Assembly: GCA_020633675.1 (NCBI GenBank)
Contig: JACKDE010000007.1
Location: 62,001 to 126,000 of the forward strand
Direction: 5' to 3'
DNA from: Deferribacteres bacterium
Lineage (GTDB): Bacteria; Zhuqueibacterota; Zhuqueibacteria; Zhuqueibacterales; Geothermadaptataceae
DNA: 64,000 nucleotides
Positions 52,644-61,938 of this stretch are shown here, piece by piece. Every line of letters starts with the position of its first letter. Position 1 is the stretch's first letter. The notes beneath the pieces were generated by a model, which saw only the letters and a list, made by a program, of their open reading frames with translations, was not told the origin of the DNA and did not search any database. The position numbers were made by a program, and so were the translations under genes.

Positions 52644-55600
52644 TTATTCCCTCGCTTTTGATAGCGAACGATAGTACTCTTCAACCATTTCTTTGTATTC
52701 TGAAGGAATTGGTTGATCACGTACTGTGCGCAGTGATTCTTCGCTTTTGCCCAATTGAATTTGTGATTGCAATTCAGCCTCAATACGTCTCAACGGATCG
52801 ATAAGTTTTTGGACCACTTCACTGATGCGCTGCGGATCTGCATCGACAAAAGTCCGCACAAAGCCGGATAAATCTTCGATTGCCTGGCCCGTGGCGCGAT
52901 CAAGTTCATTTCGCTGGCCACGCTCATCAAAGGCGAGGGAGTCTTTGCGGAATTGCTGCTGCAAAGATTCAAGTTGTTCACGTGTGCGCCAGATTTCGTC
53001 TTTCCATTGGTCGAGCATATCCTGAGTTAGCCGCTGGCTGCCGCTTTGCGGATTGCCGATTTGCCCTCCCTGTTGCTGTTCACCGGCTTGCGGATTTTCA
53101 CCATTTTGTTGCTGTTGGGCTTCGGTCTGAGCATGCTGCAGGCGATCCTCGAGATTGCGGCGCAACTGTTGGGCATCTTGCAGAGCAGATTCCAGTTTTT
53201 CATCCTTTGAGCCTTGCAATCCACGGGCAATCTGCTGCAAGTCTTTCGCGCTTTTGTCGAGGGCAGCTTGTGCGCTGCGCTGTAAACGCTCTGCTTGTTC
53301 ATGGCGCCCCTGTTCCATCGCACGGCCAGCCTGCTCCATTTTGTCCTGCACGCCATCCTGCTGCAAATCGCGGCTGAGCTCACTCAGCCCGCGTTGAACG
53401 TCAGGGTGGTCTTTCTGATCTTGCGACATGCGCTCCATTTCGCGCAGCGATGATTCGAGTTGTTCGCTAAGGCGTTGTTGTTGCGCTTGCTGGCGCTCGA
53501 GATTCTGCTGCTCCGCAGCGTCTCCTTGCTGACTCAAGCGCGCAGCGGATGAATCTGCAAGCCGTTTTTGTTGATCTGCAAGTTGCTGCAGTTGGTTCTG
53601 CATTTTTTCGACTCCATCTCGCAGGGCGTTTTGCTGAGACTTGCGCAAACGGTCTTCGATGTTTTCGAGTCGATCCTGAGCCTGTTGTCCGCTACTAAGC
53701 GCACTGTTCGATTGCTGCTGACGCATGTTGCTGCTGGCGCGCTGCATTTCTTCTGCGGCACGCTGCAACTCATTCATGACATCCCGATTCAACGATTGCT
53801 GTTGCATGGCTTGCTGCGTATCGCGCTGCAACTGTTCCTGTTGGCGTTGCAGCTTTTTCAGCTCTCGCTTTTTCTCTTCTTCAGATAGATTCCGGTTTGC
53901 AAGCTGGCGGCTTTGTTCGTTAATAGCCTGTTGCCGGCGAGCCAGCTCCTTCAGTTTTTGCATGGCTTCATTGGTGGCCTGCTGTGTCTGGCTTTTGTCG
54001 CCCTGTTGCAAGGTCTCGTATTTGTTTTTAAGCTTATCGAGTTCTTCCTGGAAAAGGCGGCTCAATTCGTCGGAATTCTGCATTCGTGCACCACCGCCAC
54101 CATTGCTGGTTTGAGAGTTCTGCAATTGCCGTTCGTTGACAGCCATTTCTGCGCGTACAAGGTGTGTGTAGGCGTCACGCTCAGATTTTAGTGCATCATC
54201 GATGGCTTCCTTGTCTAAATGATTTTCAGCATCCTGCATGTACTTTGCCGCAGCTTCAAATTCTGCGCTGGTTCGTTTGCTGCTTGCATCGCCCATGCCC
54301 ATTTGCATGCGAGACATATTGGCGATCTGCTCGGTTGTTTTGCGTACCTCGCTTTGTGCATTTTTTATTTTATCACGGCGTTCAGCTAAGTCGGCTTCGG
54401 AAAGCTTTTCCTGATCTCTCTGCAGTCGCGTGGTTGCGGTAATAATTTCCCGCTGTGAAAGGGATAGCTCAAGTCCGCCACCACCCATTTGGCCACCGCC
54501 GCCGTTGCCCTGACTCTCCGCAACGTTGTATATGTTTTCAAAATTGCGAATATCGACAAAATAGATATCTGACTTGATTTCATCCTTTTGTGAACGGTCT
54601 TTCACGGCAACATAGTAGGTGATAAAGTCACCGATCTCTACGCCGAGATCTTCCAGGTATAGCAAACCCTGAAAATCCCGGAACTGAAAAGAAAAACCAT
54701 TGGCTTCTTGTTCAGAGTTTGCAGACAGCGGTTGCATGTCAGCAAAAATTTCGGGCTCGGAATTCACTGTGATCGCCATGCGGACGTACTCCAAACCAAA
54801 ATCATTACCGATTTCGGCGATTACCGGCACCTCTTCGAGCATGGTCGCTTTCATGTCGCGACTTGGCTTTTTTAGCGTGATAGTAGGCGGATTGTCCTGT
54901 ACAGCATGGATATAGTAGTCAGAAAAGGGCGAATTATCGAGTTTTTCGCGATTCACCAAACGGACATTATAAAATGTTTCTTCTTGCACTTTAATGTAGC
55001 CGACGGCCGTAGTGTCGCTGAGCATTTGCATATCTGCAGCAACAGCATCTTCACCAATCTGAATCTGGCCTGAAACAACCGGTCGCTCTGTGAGCACACT
55101 CACTTTCACGGTTGTGCCAAACGGCGCCCAGATATCACCGCCGTTACGTTCAAAACGCGCTGCAAGGCCAGTGTATTTCGGATAATTGTAGGTCAAATCG
55201 ATGCGTTTGATCTTTGGCGATTCAAAGACCGTGACATCATAGATATCTGAGAGTTCGCTGCCGATTTTGACATAGTATTGAAATGACTTCTGCACATCAT
55301 AAAAATCGTAGTCGAATGTACCGTTACTGGCATCGATTTCGAGCAGCGTCGATTGCCAGCTTGTGTCATCGGTGGTGTAAAAAATTGTCGCTTCATCAGG
55401 AGAGTAGTTGCGAAAGCTCGCGCTTACCTGCAAGGCAGAACCTTTTTTTATGTGCGCTGAACCGGGCGAAACAGTCAATTCGAGTGGCGGTTGCGGCGGC
55501 ACAAAGCCTGCGTCCACCATAGTTTTGAAATCGCCAATCCAGGCAGAATTGGTCATCAGCAGAGCGGCGAGCAAGACGACACTAAATAGAAAAAGTGACT

Positions 55601-56048
55601 GCCAGGCTACATGGCCCTTGACCTTGAGTTGTTGCTTTAAGTCGATACCTTGACTGTGATCGCGTATGTCGAGCAAAATACGTTGCAGCCAACGCCGCGA
55701 AGCTGCATCGATCCGGCTGGCTTGCTCGATCGCGGTAACCAGCCGATCTTCAAGTTGTGGATTGCGTGTTTCGATAGCCCGCGCCGCTAATTGCACATCT
55801 GCTTTTTGGCGCAAGGGGAGCACAAGATAAGCATAGACCGCGAAAGCGATGCCAATAGCCGTCAGCATGAAAAAGGCTGGGATCAGCCAGGGGAGATCGA
55901 CCCAGAAGTGACGCAGCAAAACCATCAAACAAAGGCCGGCGCCGGCGACCAGCCCCACAATCGCCAGGCCGCGCAGCCAAATGCCGCGTTTCCAAAGCGA
56001 CAGCGCCTTTTCGACTTCTGAAATCAGTGTCATTCTTGCCTGATACAT
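52644..56048 (-). CDS. DUF4175 family membrane protein
   Basis: The protein is about 1134 residues. Two N-terminal helices (about 25-70) and a third (about 145-160) precede Ig-like beta domains (about 180-450, e.g. RIDLTYNYPKYTGL and 'DNPPTITLKKP'). A Gly-rich hinge leads to a very long Gln/Arg/Glu-rich coiled-coil half (about 540-1050). This is the DUF4175 layout found beside MoxR/DUF58/vWA genes. The function is unknown; the length suggests a periplasmic scaffold. I chose ATG 56048 (MYQARM), with TAGG about 8 nt upstream. It overlaps no neighbour; 116 nt separate it from the BatA gene. Confidence 0.8.
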   Translation of the reverse strand: MYQARMTLISEVEKALSLWKRGIWLRGLAIVGLVAGAGLCLMVLLRHFWVDLPWLIPAFFMLTAIGIAFAVYAYLVLPLRQKADVQLAARAIETRNPQLEDRLVTAIEQASRIDAASRRWLQRILLDIRDHSQGIDLKQQLKVKGHVAWQSLFLFSVVLLAALLMTNSAWIGDFKTMVDAGFVPPQPPLELTVSPGSAHIKKGSALQVSASFRNYSPDEATIFYTTDDTSWQSTLLEIDASNGTFDYDFYDVQKSFQYYVKIGSELSDIYDVTVFESPKIKRIDLTYNYPKYTGLAARFERNGGDIWAPFGTTVKVSVLTERPVVSGQIQIGEDAVAADMQMLSDTTAVGYIKVQEETFYNVRLVNREKLDNSPFSDYYIHAVQDNPPTITLKKPSRDMKATMLEEVPVIAEIGNDFGLEYVRMAITVNSEPEIFADMQPLSANSEQEANGFSFQFRDFQGLLYLEDLGVEIGDFITYYVAVKDRSQKDEIKSDIYFVDIRNFENIYNVAESQGNGGGGQMGGGGLELSLSQREIITATTRLQRDQEKLSEADLAERRDKIKNAQSEVRKTTEQIANMSRMQMGMGDASSKRTSAEFEAAAKYMQDAENHLDKEAIDDALKSERDAYTHLVRAEMAVNERQLQNSQTSNGGGGARMQNSDELSRLFQEELDKLKNKYETLQQGDKSQTQQATNEAMQKLKELARRQQAINEQSRQLANRNLSEEEKKRELKKLQRQQEQLQRDTQQAMQQQSLNRDVMNELQRAAEEMQRASSNMRQQQSNSALSSGQQAQDRLENIEDRLRKSQQNALRDGVEKMQNQLQQLADQQKRLADSSAARLSQQGDAAEQQNLERQQAQQQRLSEQLESSLREMERMSQDQKDHPDVQRGLSELSRDLQQDGVQDKMEQAGRAMEQGRHEQAERLQRSAQAALDKSAKDLQQIARGLQGSKDEKLESALQDAQQLRRNLEDRLQHAQTEAQQQQNGENPQAGEQQQGGQIGNPQSGSQRLTQDMLDQWKDEIWRTREQLESLQQQFRKDSLAFDERGQRNELDRATGQAIEDLSGFVRTFVDADPQRISEVVQKLIDPLRRIEAELQSQIQLGKSEESLRTVRDQPIPSEYKEMVEEYYRSLSKARE

Positions 56049-56164
56049 GGTTTTACCTACATTGCTTGTTTCACGATTTTGCCATGAAGGCGCTTTGAGC
56101 GGCACGGTGATGAACCAACCAAAGCTGCGTCACGGCGAGCGATTGAATTTCGTTCCACACCCAC

Positions 56165-58210
56165 TCAGCGCGGTGTACGATTGCCTAAAAAACTCTCTCC
56201 AATTAAAAAAGCGAAGGCTACAAACACCAGGTAGCGCCAGACTTTCTGTTCCGATTCTGCCTGTTGCTCGGGCAACGATATACGTGCTTGCGATTGATCG
56301 ATGACGGTTTGTTCATCTGCTGAATAGAGTTTGGCCAAGAACGCTTCAGGCACAAAAATGTCTGTATCGCTCTCTTCAGTTGTCAGGTTCACAGCGATAT
56401 TTTTGTGCATAGATTTTTGCTGAAAACGGTAGATGCCCGGCAGTGATGCACCACCATAAATCAAATTGTCGGACCGCCATGTGGACACCACGTTGTCCGG
56501 CGTGGCAACTTCAACCTGCGTGTTTGGCTGAAATGAGTCGCCGAGGTAGAGTGGCTGTCCAACCCGGACAAATTGTACTTTTTCTGCAGGCGGCTGTGCA
56601 TAAGAAAGTAACGTGTGCAACAAAGGCAGATAGCTGGTCTGAATCGGCAAGTCTGACCATTCGCCATCAATTGGAAAAGAGAGCATCACTACCTTGCCGC
56701 GTCCGGCTGTACCCACGACAATCGCTGGTGCATCATCTCCAAAATTTGCCAACATTTGCGAACCGACCTTGGGCTGTAAAATCCAGTGCTGAAAAAAGCG
56801 GGCTGCGCTGATATCATTGCTTAGAGCGTTGCTGAGTTGATCGAAAGCGGGATGGCCAATATTGCTGAGCATCATGATGTCACCGCTGTTGCGATCCAAC
56901 AATGGCTTCGCCAGATTTTGCAGGCTAGCAGGCGCAATCTCTTCCAAAAACCGGTTGTAAAATTTGATGTCAACTTTGTCGCCGGGTGCAATGAGCAAAC
57001 CGCCGCCGTTCCGGACAAATGTCCTCAGAATTTGTACATCATTATTGTTTAGACCGGTGACATTGGCGAGCAAAACCACATCGAACGCGTCCGGCGAAAT
57101 GCGATCCAGCCGCGCCGCTTCGGTTTGGATGAGCCGGAAGGCGCTACCGTGGGTATTGACAGCTTTGTCCGCGAAAAACAATTCATCCGCGGGGCCAGAA
57201 GCTTTTTCGCCATTAACTGCCAGCACACGGATATATTCACGCTGCTGTGCGACAAAATAATAGCGATTATCTTCCACAAAGTCATCATCAACGTTCACTT
57301 CGAAATAGCCGGCGATGTCGCCACGAGGCAGTTTGACTTGTTCGAAGGGAACAACCTGCGTCGAACCATCAGTAAATTCAACCTTTTGGGTCGCAATCGC
57401 TTTGCCCGCTACAACTAAATTTACTTCAGCACTTTTAACAACATCAAGTGCTTGATTTTGCACAGTACAAAGCCAGGGCTGCTCCGTTTCGTCCGGGACT
57501 TGTGCGTCGATGATCGTGATGTTGCGCCAAGGCTTTTCCGTGACGGGCAGCAGCTTGACTTCTGCGTGACTGGCGAGCTGTAAGAAGCTTCCGGTTTCTG
57601 GCCAGCCGGATCTTTGAAAATCAGAGATAATGTATAATTCACGCTTGAATAAGGCTGAACCACGCAGCAAATCATCCATTGTTTGGGTGGCTTCCCGTAG
57701 GTTGCAATGCTGATAAGTCGGCTGCAACATGGACAAAACACGCGCCTCGATCCCATCGTTCAAGGGCTCGCGTTCGACAATCATTCGCGAATGACCGCCG
57801 GCAAAGTAGACCGAGACAATCGTTTCGGGAGCGAGGCCATCAAAAACATCACGCAATGCGGACTTTGCTTGTGTGAGGTGCTCAGCTGCAAGCATGCTGG
57901 CAGATATATCGACAATCAAACCGACTTCCTTTTCATCGCTTGCCCACAAGCCCAACGCGCTGCTCTCGGGAAAATAGGGGCGAGCAAAGGCAAGGGCGAG
58001 CAAAGCAATCGCAGCAATGCGCAGCAACAAAATCAGCAATTGCTTGAGCTTCAACCATCTCACCACTTGCTTCTGGCTTTCCATCAAAAAACGCATGGCT
58101 GCGAAATCGATGCGGACGACTTTGTTGCGCATCAGCAAATGGATCAAAATTGGCACAGCAACTGCCGCTGCCCCAATCATCAAAAATGCCGAATTTAGAA
58201 AGCTGGGCAT
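56165..58210 (-). CDS. BatA/vWA-domain membrane protein
   Basis: The 681-residue protein begins with a BatA domain: FLNSAFLMIGAAAVAVPILIH as helix 1, then LKQLLILLLRIAAIALLALAF as helix 2 (each within the first 80 residues). A vWA domain with MIDAS-like VDISASM follows. A large middle region with GGGLLIAPG (GATase-like) and a C-terminal helix (LVFVAFAFLIGESFLG) end it. Such proteins belong to the Bat/aerotolerance-type MoxR operons. It is 54 nt downstream of the DUF58 gene. Confidence 0.82.
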   Translation of the reverse strand: MPSFLNSAFLMIGAAAVAVPILIHLLMRNKVVRIDFAAMRFLMESQKQVVRWLKLKQLLILLLRIAAIALLALAFARPYFPESSALGLWASDEKEVGLIVDISASMLAAEHLTQAKSALRDVFDGLAPETIVSVYFAGGHSRMIVEREPLNDGIEARVLSMLQPTYQHCNLREATQTMDDLLRGSALFKRELYIISDFQRSGWPETGSFLQLASHAEVKLLPVTEKPWRNITIIDAQVPDETEQPWLCTVQNQALDVVKSAEVNLVVAGKAIATQKVEFTDGSTQVVPFEQVKLPRGDIAGYFEVNVDDDFVEDNRYYFVAQQREYIRVLAVNGEKASGPADELFFADKAVNTHGSAFRLIQTEAARLDRISPDAFDVVLLANVTGLNNNDVQILRTFVRNGGGLLIAPGDKVDIKFYNRFLEEIAPASLQNLAKPLLDRNSGDIMMLSNIGHPAFDQLSNALSNDISAARFFQHWILQPKVGSQMLANFGDDAPAIVVGTAGRGKVVMLSFPIDGEWSDLPIQTSYLPLLHTLLSYAQPPAEKVQFVRVGQPLYLGDSFQPNTQVEVATPDNVVSTWRSDNLIYGGASLPGIYRFQQKSMHKNIAVNLTTEESDTDIFVPEAFLAKLYSADEQTVIDQSQARISLPEQQAESEQKVWRYLVFVAFAFLIGESFLGNRTPR

Positions 58211-58264
58211 TGGTTTCTCTTCAAATTTATCTATTCGTTACTGAAAGGGATCGCTCAGGTGCAA

Positions 58265-59170
58265 TCACATTTTGCCCGATCGTGCTGCCAAATAGGCTTG
58301 CAAAGCAAAATCGAGCGGCTTGCTGGTGTCCAGCACTGCGTAGTCTATTTTATGCACGCCGCAACCAGTTTTCAACGTTTCGATATGATCTTGCAAACGA
58401 CGCATGTAGTCTTCGCGAATGCTTTGTGGAATCGTCATATAACTACCTTCACCTTCAAGCCCGATGAAACGCGTCTTGCTGTAAAAGGGAAAAGTGAGCT
58501 CGGTTTTATCGAGAATATGAAAAACGACTACATCATGGCCACGGAAACGAAAATGCTGCAAAGCATCGATGATATCTTTCGGCTCGTCGAGCAAATCCGA
58601 CAGCAAGATCAGTAATCCTTTTTTATTTAGCGTATCGGCAACCTGGTGTAATGGTTTGCCGATCGTGGTGCGTTCGCCATGGGAGATATTCTCAATTGCA
58701 TGCAAGATCGTATGCAAATGTCCCGGCCGCAGCCGCGATGGAATATGAAAATCGATTTTATCACTAAATCCGACGATACCAACGCTGTCACGTTGACGTA
58801 TCATCAGATAAGCAAGTGAGGCCGATAAAAAGCTGGCGTAATCGAGTTTGCTCACCTTGCTTGATGCATAAGACATCGATTTTGAAATATCGATCAATAT
58901 ATGGCAATTCAGGTTGGTTTCTTCCTCGAATTCCTTGACGTAATATTTATCACTGCGGGCATACACTTTCCAGTCAATATGACGCGGATCATCGCCAGGC
59001 GTGTACTGCCGGTATTCGGCAAATTCCACACTAAAACCTTTGTATGGACTTTGATGCAAGCCGGACAAAAAGCCTTCGACGATGGCGCGTGCGCGCAATT
59101 CCATGCCGGAAATCGCAGCGATCACATTCGGATCGAGAAATCGAGTTGGTGCTGAAGCCGTAGCTGCCAT
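58265..59170 (-). CDS. DUF58 domain protein
   Basis: The 301-residue protein contains the DUF58 core GDDPRHIDWKVYARSDKYYV, followed by a vWA-like fold with LIDISKSMSY and SDLLDEPKD. These proteins are almost always next to a MoxR ATPase and are presumed clients or adaptors. It has no membrane segment. AAAGGA lies about 12 nt before ATG 59170. It starts 22 nt after the MoxR gene. Confidence 0.92.
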   Translation of the reverse strand: MAATASAPTRFLDPNVIAAISGMELRARAIVEGFLSGLHQSPYKGFSVEFAEYRQYTPGDDPRHIDWKVYARSDKYYVKEFEEETNLNCHILIDISKSMSYASSKVSKLDYASFLSASLAYLMIRQRDSVGIVGFSDKIDFHIPSRLRPGHLHTILHAIENISHGERTTIGKPLHQVADTLNKKGLLILLSDLLDEPKDIIDALQHFRFRGHDVVVFHILDKTELTFPFYSKTRFIGLEGEGSYMTIPQSIREDYMRRLQDHIETLKTGCGVHKIDYAVLDTSKPLDFALQAYLAARSGKM

Positions 59171-59192
59171 GTATCAAAAAGTCCTTTCCTGA

Positions 59193-60215
59193 CTAAAAAC
59201 CTTTTGGCTTTTCAATGGTTTCGAGCAGCATCTTGATGATATCTTCAGAACGAATTTTTTCAGATTCTGCATAAAAATTGGTCAAAATGCGATGGCGCAG
59301 AACCGGGCGGGCCAATGCCTGTATATCAGCGATAGACACATTGAAACGGCCGTGCATCAGTGCGCGTGCTTTGCTGCCCAAAATCAGGTACTGTGAAGCT
59401 CGCAAACCTGCGCCCCAATTGACCCATTTTTTGATAAAATCCGGTGCAGCTGGCTTGCTGGCGCGACTGCCTGCAACCAGCCGGACCGCATAGCGTGCAA
59501 CATCTTCAGCAACGGCGACATTGCGAATGATTTTTTGAAATTCCAGAATATCTTCACCGCTGACAACTCGTTCAAACTCTGCTCTGTAGTTTGAAGTGGT
59601 ATTCGTCACAACAGCAACTTCGTCATCCTCAGGTAAATAATCCATCACAATGTTAAACATAAACCGGTCAAGCTGCGCCTCCGGAAGGGGATAGGTGCCT
59701 TCTAATTCGATGGGGTTTTGTGTTGCCAATACGAAAAATGGTTCATCAAGCGTGTAGGTTTGCCCACCTGCGGTGATGCGGTGCTCCTGCATTGCCTCAA
59801 GAAGAGCAGCCTGAGTTTTCGGCGGTGTCCGGTTGATTTCGTCTGCCAGGATAATATTCGCAAACAACGGTCCCGGAATAAACTTCATGATGCGCTTGCC
59901 CGAAGTCCGATCTTCTTCGATAACGTCGATACCGGTAATGTCCGCAGGCATAAGGTCCGGTGTGAACTGGATACGTTTGAATTTGAGGTCCAAAATCTGA
60001 GAAAGGGTGCGGATCAGCAGGGTTTTTGCCAACCCCGGCACACCCGTAATCAGACAATGTCCACCAGTGAAAAGTGCAATCAGTACTTCATCGATGACAT
60101 CATCTTGACCAACAATAATCTTGCGCAATTCCGAAATGATCAAATCACGCCCTTTGATCAACTTCGCAATAAGTTCATCTTCTTTTTGCTTTTCTTGCAT
60201 TTCCATTTCGTTCAT
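59193..60215 (-). CDS. MoxR-family AAA+ ATPase
   Basis: The 340-residue protein has Walker A GVPGLAKT (58-65), Walker B ILADEINR, sensor 1 VLATQNPIELEGTYPLPEAQ and the DRFMF arginine region. MoxR ATPases act as chaperones that assemble or activate metal- and vWA-containing complexes. AAAGGA lies 8 nt before ATG 60215. It is the upstream partner of DUF58. Confidence 0.95.
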   Translation of the reverse strand: MNEMEMQEKQKEDELIAKLIKGRDLIISELRKIIVGQDDVIDEVLIALFTGGHCLITGVPGLAKTLLIRTLSQILDLKFKRIQFTPDLMPADITGIDVIEEDRTSGKRIMKFIPGPLFANIILADEINRTPPKTQAALLEAMQEHRITAGGQTYTLDEPFFVLATQNPIELEGTYPLPEAQLDRFMFNIVMDYLPEDDEVAVVTNTTSNYRAEFERVVSGEDILEFQKIIRNVAVAEDVARYAVRLVAGSRASKPAAPDFIKKWVNWGAGLRASQYLILGSKARALMHGRFNVSIADIQALARPVLRHRILTNFYAESEKIRSEDIIKMLLETIEKPKGF

Positions 60216-60272
60216 AAACCAGTCCTTTTGCTGAATAGAGCTTTATCTGTCCATTAATATGACAGTTCTTGA

Positions 60273-61046
60273 TCAATGCGTTAGGGAGTAAACGATGTAA
60301 TTTATGCCCAGCTTATAACCCAGGATTGAATAATAGCGGGGATACGAATAGTCCCCGGTATGCTCCCAACTGTCGCCCAGATCGACATTGTGATTGACCA
60401 GCACCATCAACCGGCCCTGATCATCAAAGATGCCTTTGCATTCTGCACGCACGCCACCTTTTTCAAAAGTCGTGCCGCGCAGGATGCTGCCCAGTCCGGG
60501 CACTTGTGGGAATTCGCCTTCAAAGTCGTAGTAGCAGTGAAAAATTGGATGATCCATCGGAATCTCACGCGGTGTGCGATCCGGAAACACCTTTTGAAAC
60601 TGCTCGATGAAATTGGCCCATTCGCGCGGGCCGTGAAAATCATCGATAAAGAGAAAGCCGCCACGCAGCAGCCACTCACGCAAAAAATCAGCTTCTTCCT
60701 GTGTCAGTTGCATGTAGCCAGCTTCCACCAAATAGGCAAAAGGAAAGTCGAACAATTCCTCATTGTCGAGGGAAAAAGAGAGTGCACGTTCTTCAATCGG
60801 CAAGTAGGTTCCTCGCGCCAGTGCCAGCAAAAAATTCTCATCTGCTGACGGATAGTCAACACGCCAACTGCTTTGATTGCCGTACCGGAATCGGAATCCC
60901 ATTCCGAATTCGCCCATATTGTACTGAATACGGACAAATGTGAATTTGTCATCCCAGGATTTCTGCGCATGCGCAATGGGGGCAGAAGTGACCAATACCG
61001 TAGCCAGTATTAGCAAAATGAGATTTTTTTTTGCTAACGAAACCAT
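60273..61046 (-). CDS. DUF4159 family secreted protein, copy 2
   Basis: The 257-residue protein has a signal peptide ending near AHAQ and the DUF4159 signatures VRIQYN, WRVDYPSADENFL, YLVEAGYMQL, WLLRGGFLFIDDFHG and the C-terminal LGYKLGINYIVYSLTH. The family resembles GATase-like folds. It starts one nucleotide after the first DUF4159 gene, so translation is coupled. Function unknown; secreted partner of the MoxR set. Confidence 0.85.
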   Translation of the reverse strand: MVSLAKKNLILLILATVLVTSAPIAHAQKSWDDKFTFVRIQYNMGEFGMGFRFRYGNQSSWRVDYPSADENFLLALARGTYLPIEERALSFSLDNEELFDFPFAYLVEAGYMQLTQEEADFLREWLLRGGFLFIDDFHGPREWANFIEQFQKVFPDRTPREIPMDHPIFHCYYDFEGEFPQVPGLGSILRGTTFEKGGVRAECKGIFDDQGRLMVLVNHNVDLGDSWEHTGDYSYPRYYSILGYKLGINYIVYSLTH

Positions 61047-61047
61047 A

Positions 61048-61833
61048 TCAATGGGTCATCGAGTAAATGAAATAATTGATGCCTAATTTGTAGGATTCCA
61101 GCCGAAAATTCGCCGCGGTAGCCATTTCCCAACCATCACCGATATCGTTGTTGTAGTTGATGATCGCAGCAAGTCTGCCATTTTCGTCGAACATGCCGTA
61201 ATAAATCGGATCGCCGTAGCGATAGTATGGCGTATCCATTGGCAGATAAGGAAATTCGAAAAAACAATTAAAAATCGGATGACTGCTATTGAGCTTTTCA
61301 ATTTTGAAATCTGGCACTGCTTTTTTCAGTTGCTGACGCAAATTGTTCATTTCTTCCGCCAGGCGAAAGTCATCCACAATCATGAAGCCACCGCGTTTGA
61401 GGTATTCTCCCAAACGCACAGCCAACTCATCTCGCAGATTCCAGTAGCCGATCTCGCATATGTACAGAACCGGATAATTGAAAATTTCATCCGAATCCAG
61501 AGTGAGAATTTTGGTTTTGTGAGTGACTCCAACTTGGGTCAGCCGTTCGATCATGTCATACATATTTTGTTCGGCGGTAGGATAATCGTGCGCCCAGGGC
61601 TCCATGCCATTGCGAAAAAAGCTATAGAAAGCGAATGCTGGTATCCGCCCACTCTCATGCTTGACCCGAATAAATTGAAACAAGCTGGGATCGAAATTGA
61701 TTCCGGTTTGTGTGTTGGTGGTGGTCTGCGCCAAAATCACTTGCGGTGCTGCAAGTACAAACAAAACGATGCAGAACAATGCCAATGTAGGTCTGTGTAG
61801 GCTAATGCGAGTTTTTTTGTTCATTTCGAACAT
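61048..61833 (-). CDS. DUF4159 family secreted protein, copy 1
   Basis: The product is about 261 residues. A signal peptide ends near VILAQ, and the domain shows FIRVKHESGRIP, YPTAEQNMYDMIERL, ICEIGYWNL, KRGGFMIVDDFR and YKLGINYFIYSMTH. It is a diverged paralogue of the following gene. The start is uncertain: ATG 61833, ATG 61824 and ATG 61881 are all in frame, and none has a clear Shine-Dalgarno. Confidence 0.83.
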   Translation of the reverse strand: MFEMNKKTRISLHRPTLALFCIVLFVLAAPQVILAQTTTNTQTGINFDPSLFQFIRVKHESGRIPAFAFYSFFRNGMEPWAHDYPTAEQNMYDMIERLTQVGVTHKTKILTLDSDEIFNYPVLYICEIGYWNLRDELAVRLGEYLKRGGFMIVDDFRLAEEMNNLRQQLKKAVPDFKIEKLNSSHPIFNCFFEFPYLPMDTPYYRYGDPIYYGMFDENGRLAAIINYNNDIGDGWEMATAANFRLESYKLGINYFIYSMTH

Positions 61834-61938
61834 GTTAAAAGGATGCTTAATTCTCTTGTTTGTACGATCTTTTCGTCGCATATGCGGGGGCGCAAAATGA
61901 TACGGAGAAAGTTGGATAAAAACAAGCTATCCATCTAT

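Noticed and set aside
53568..54442. Cys/Ser-rich plus-strand frames in the DUF4175 region
   Set aside because: They are shadows of the Gln-rich coiled-coil codons on the other strand.
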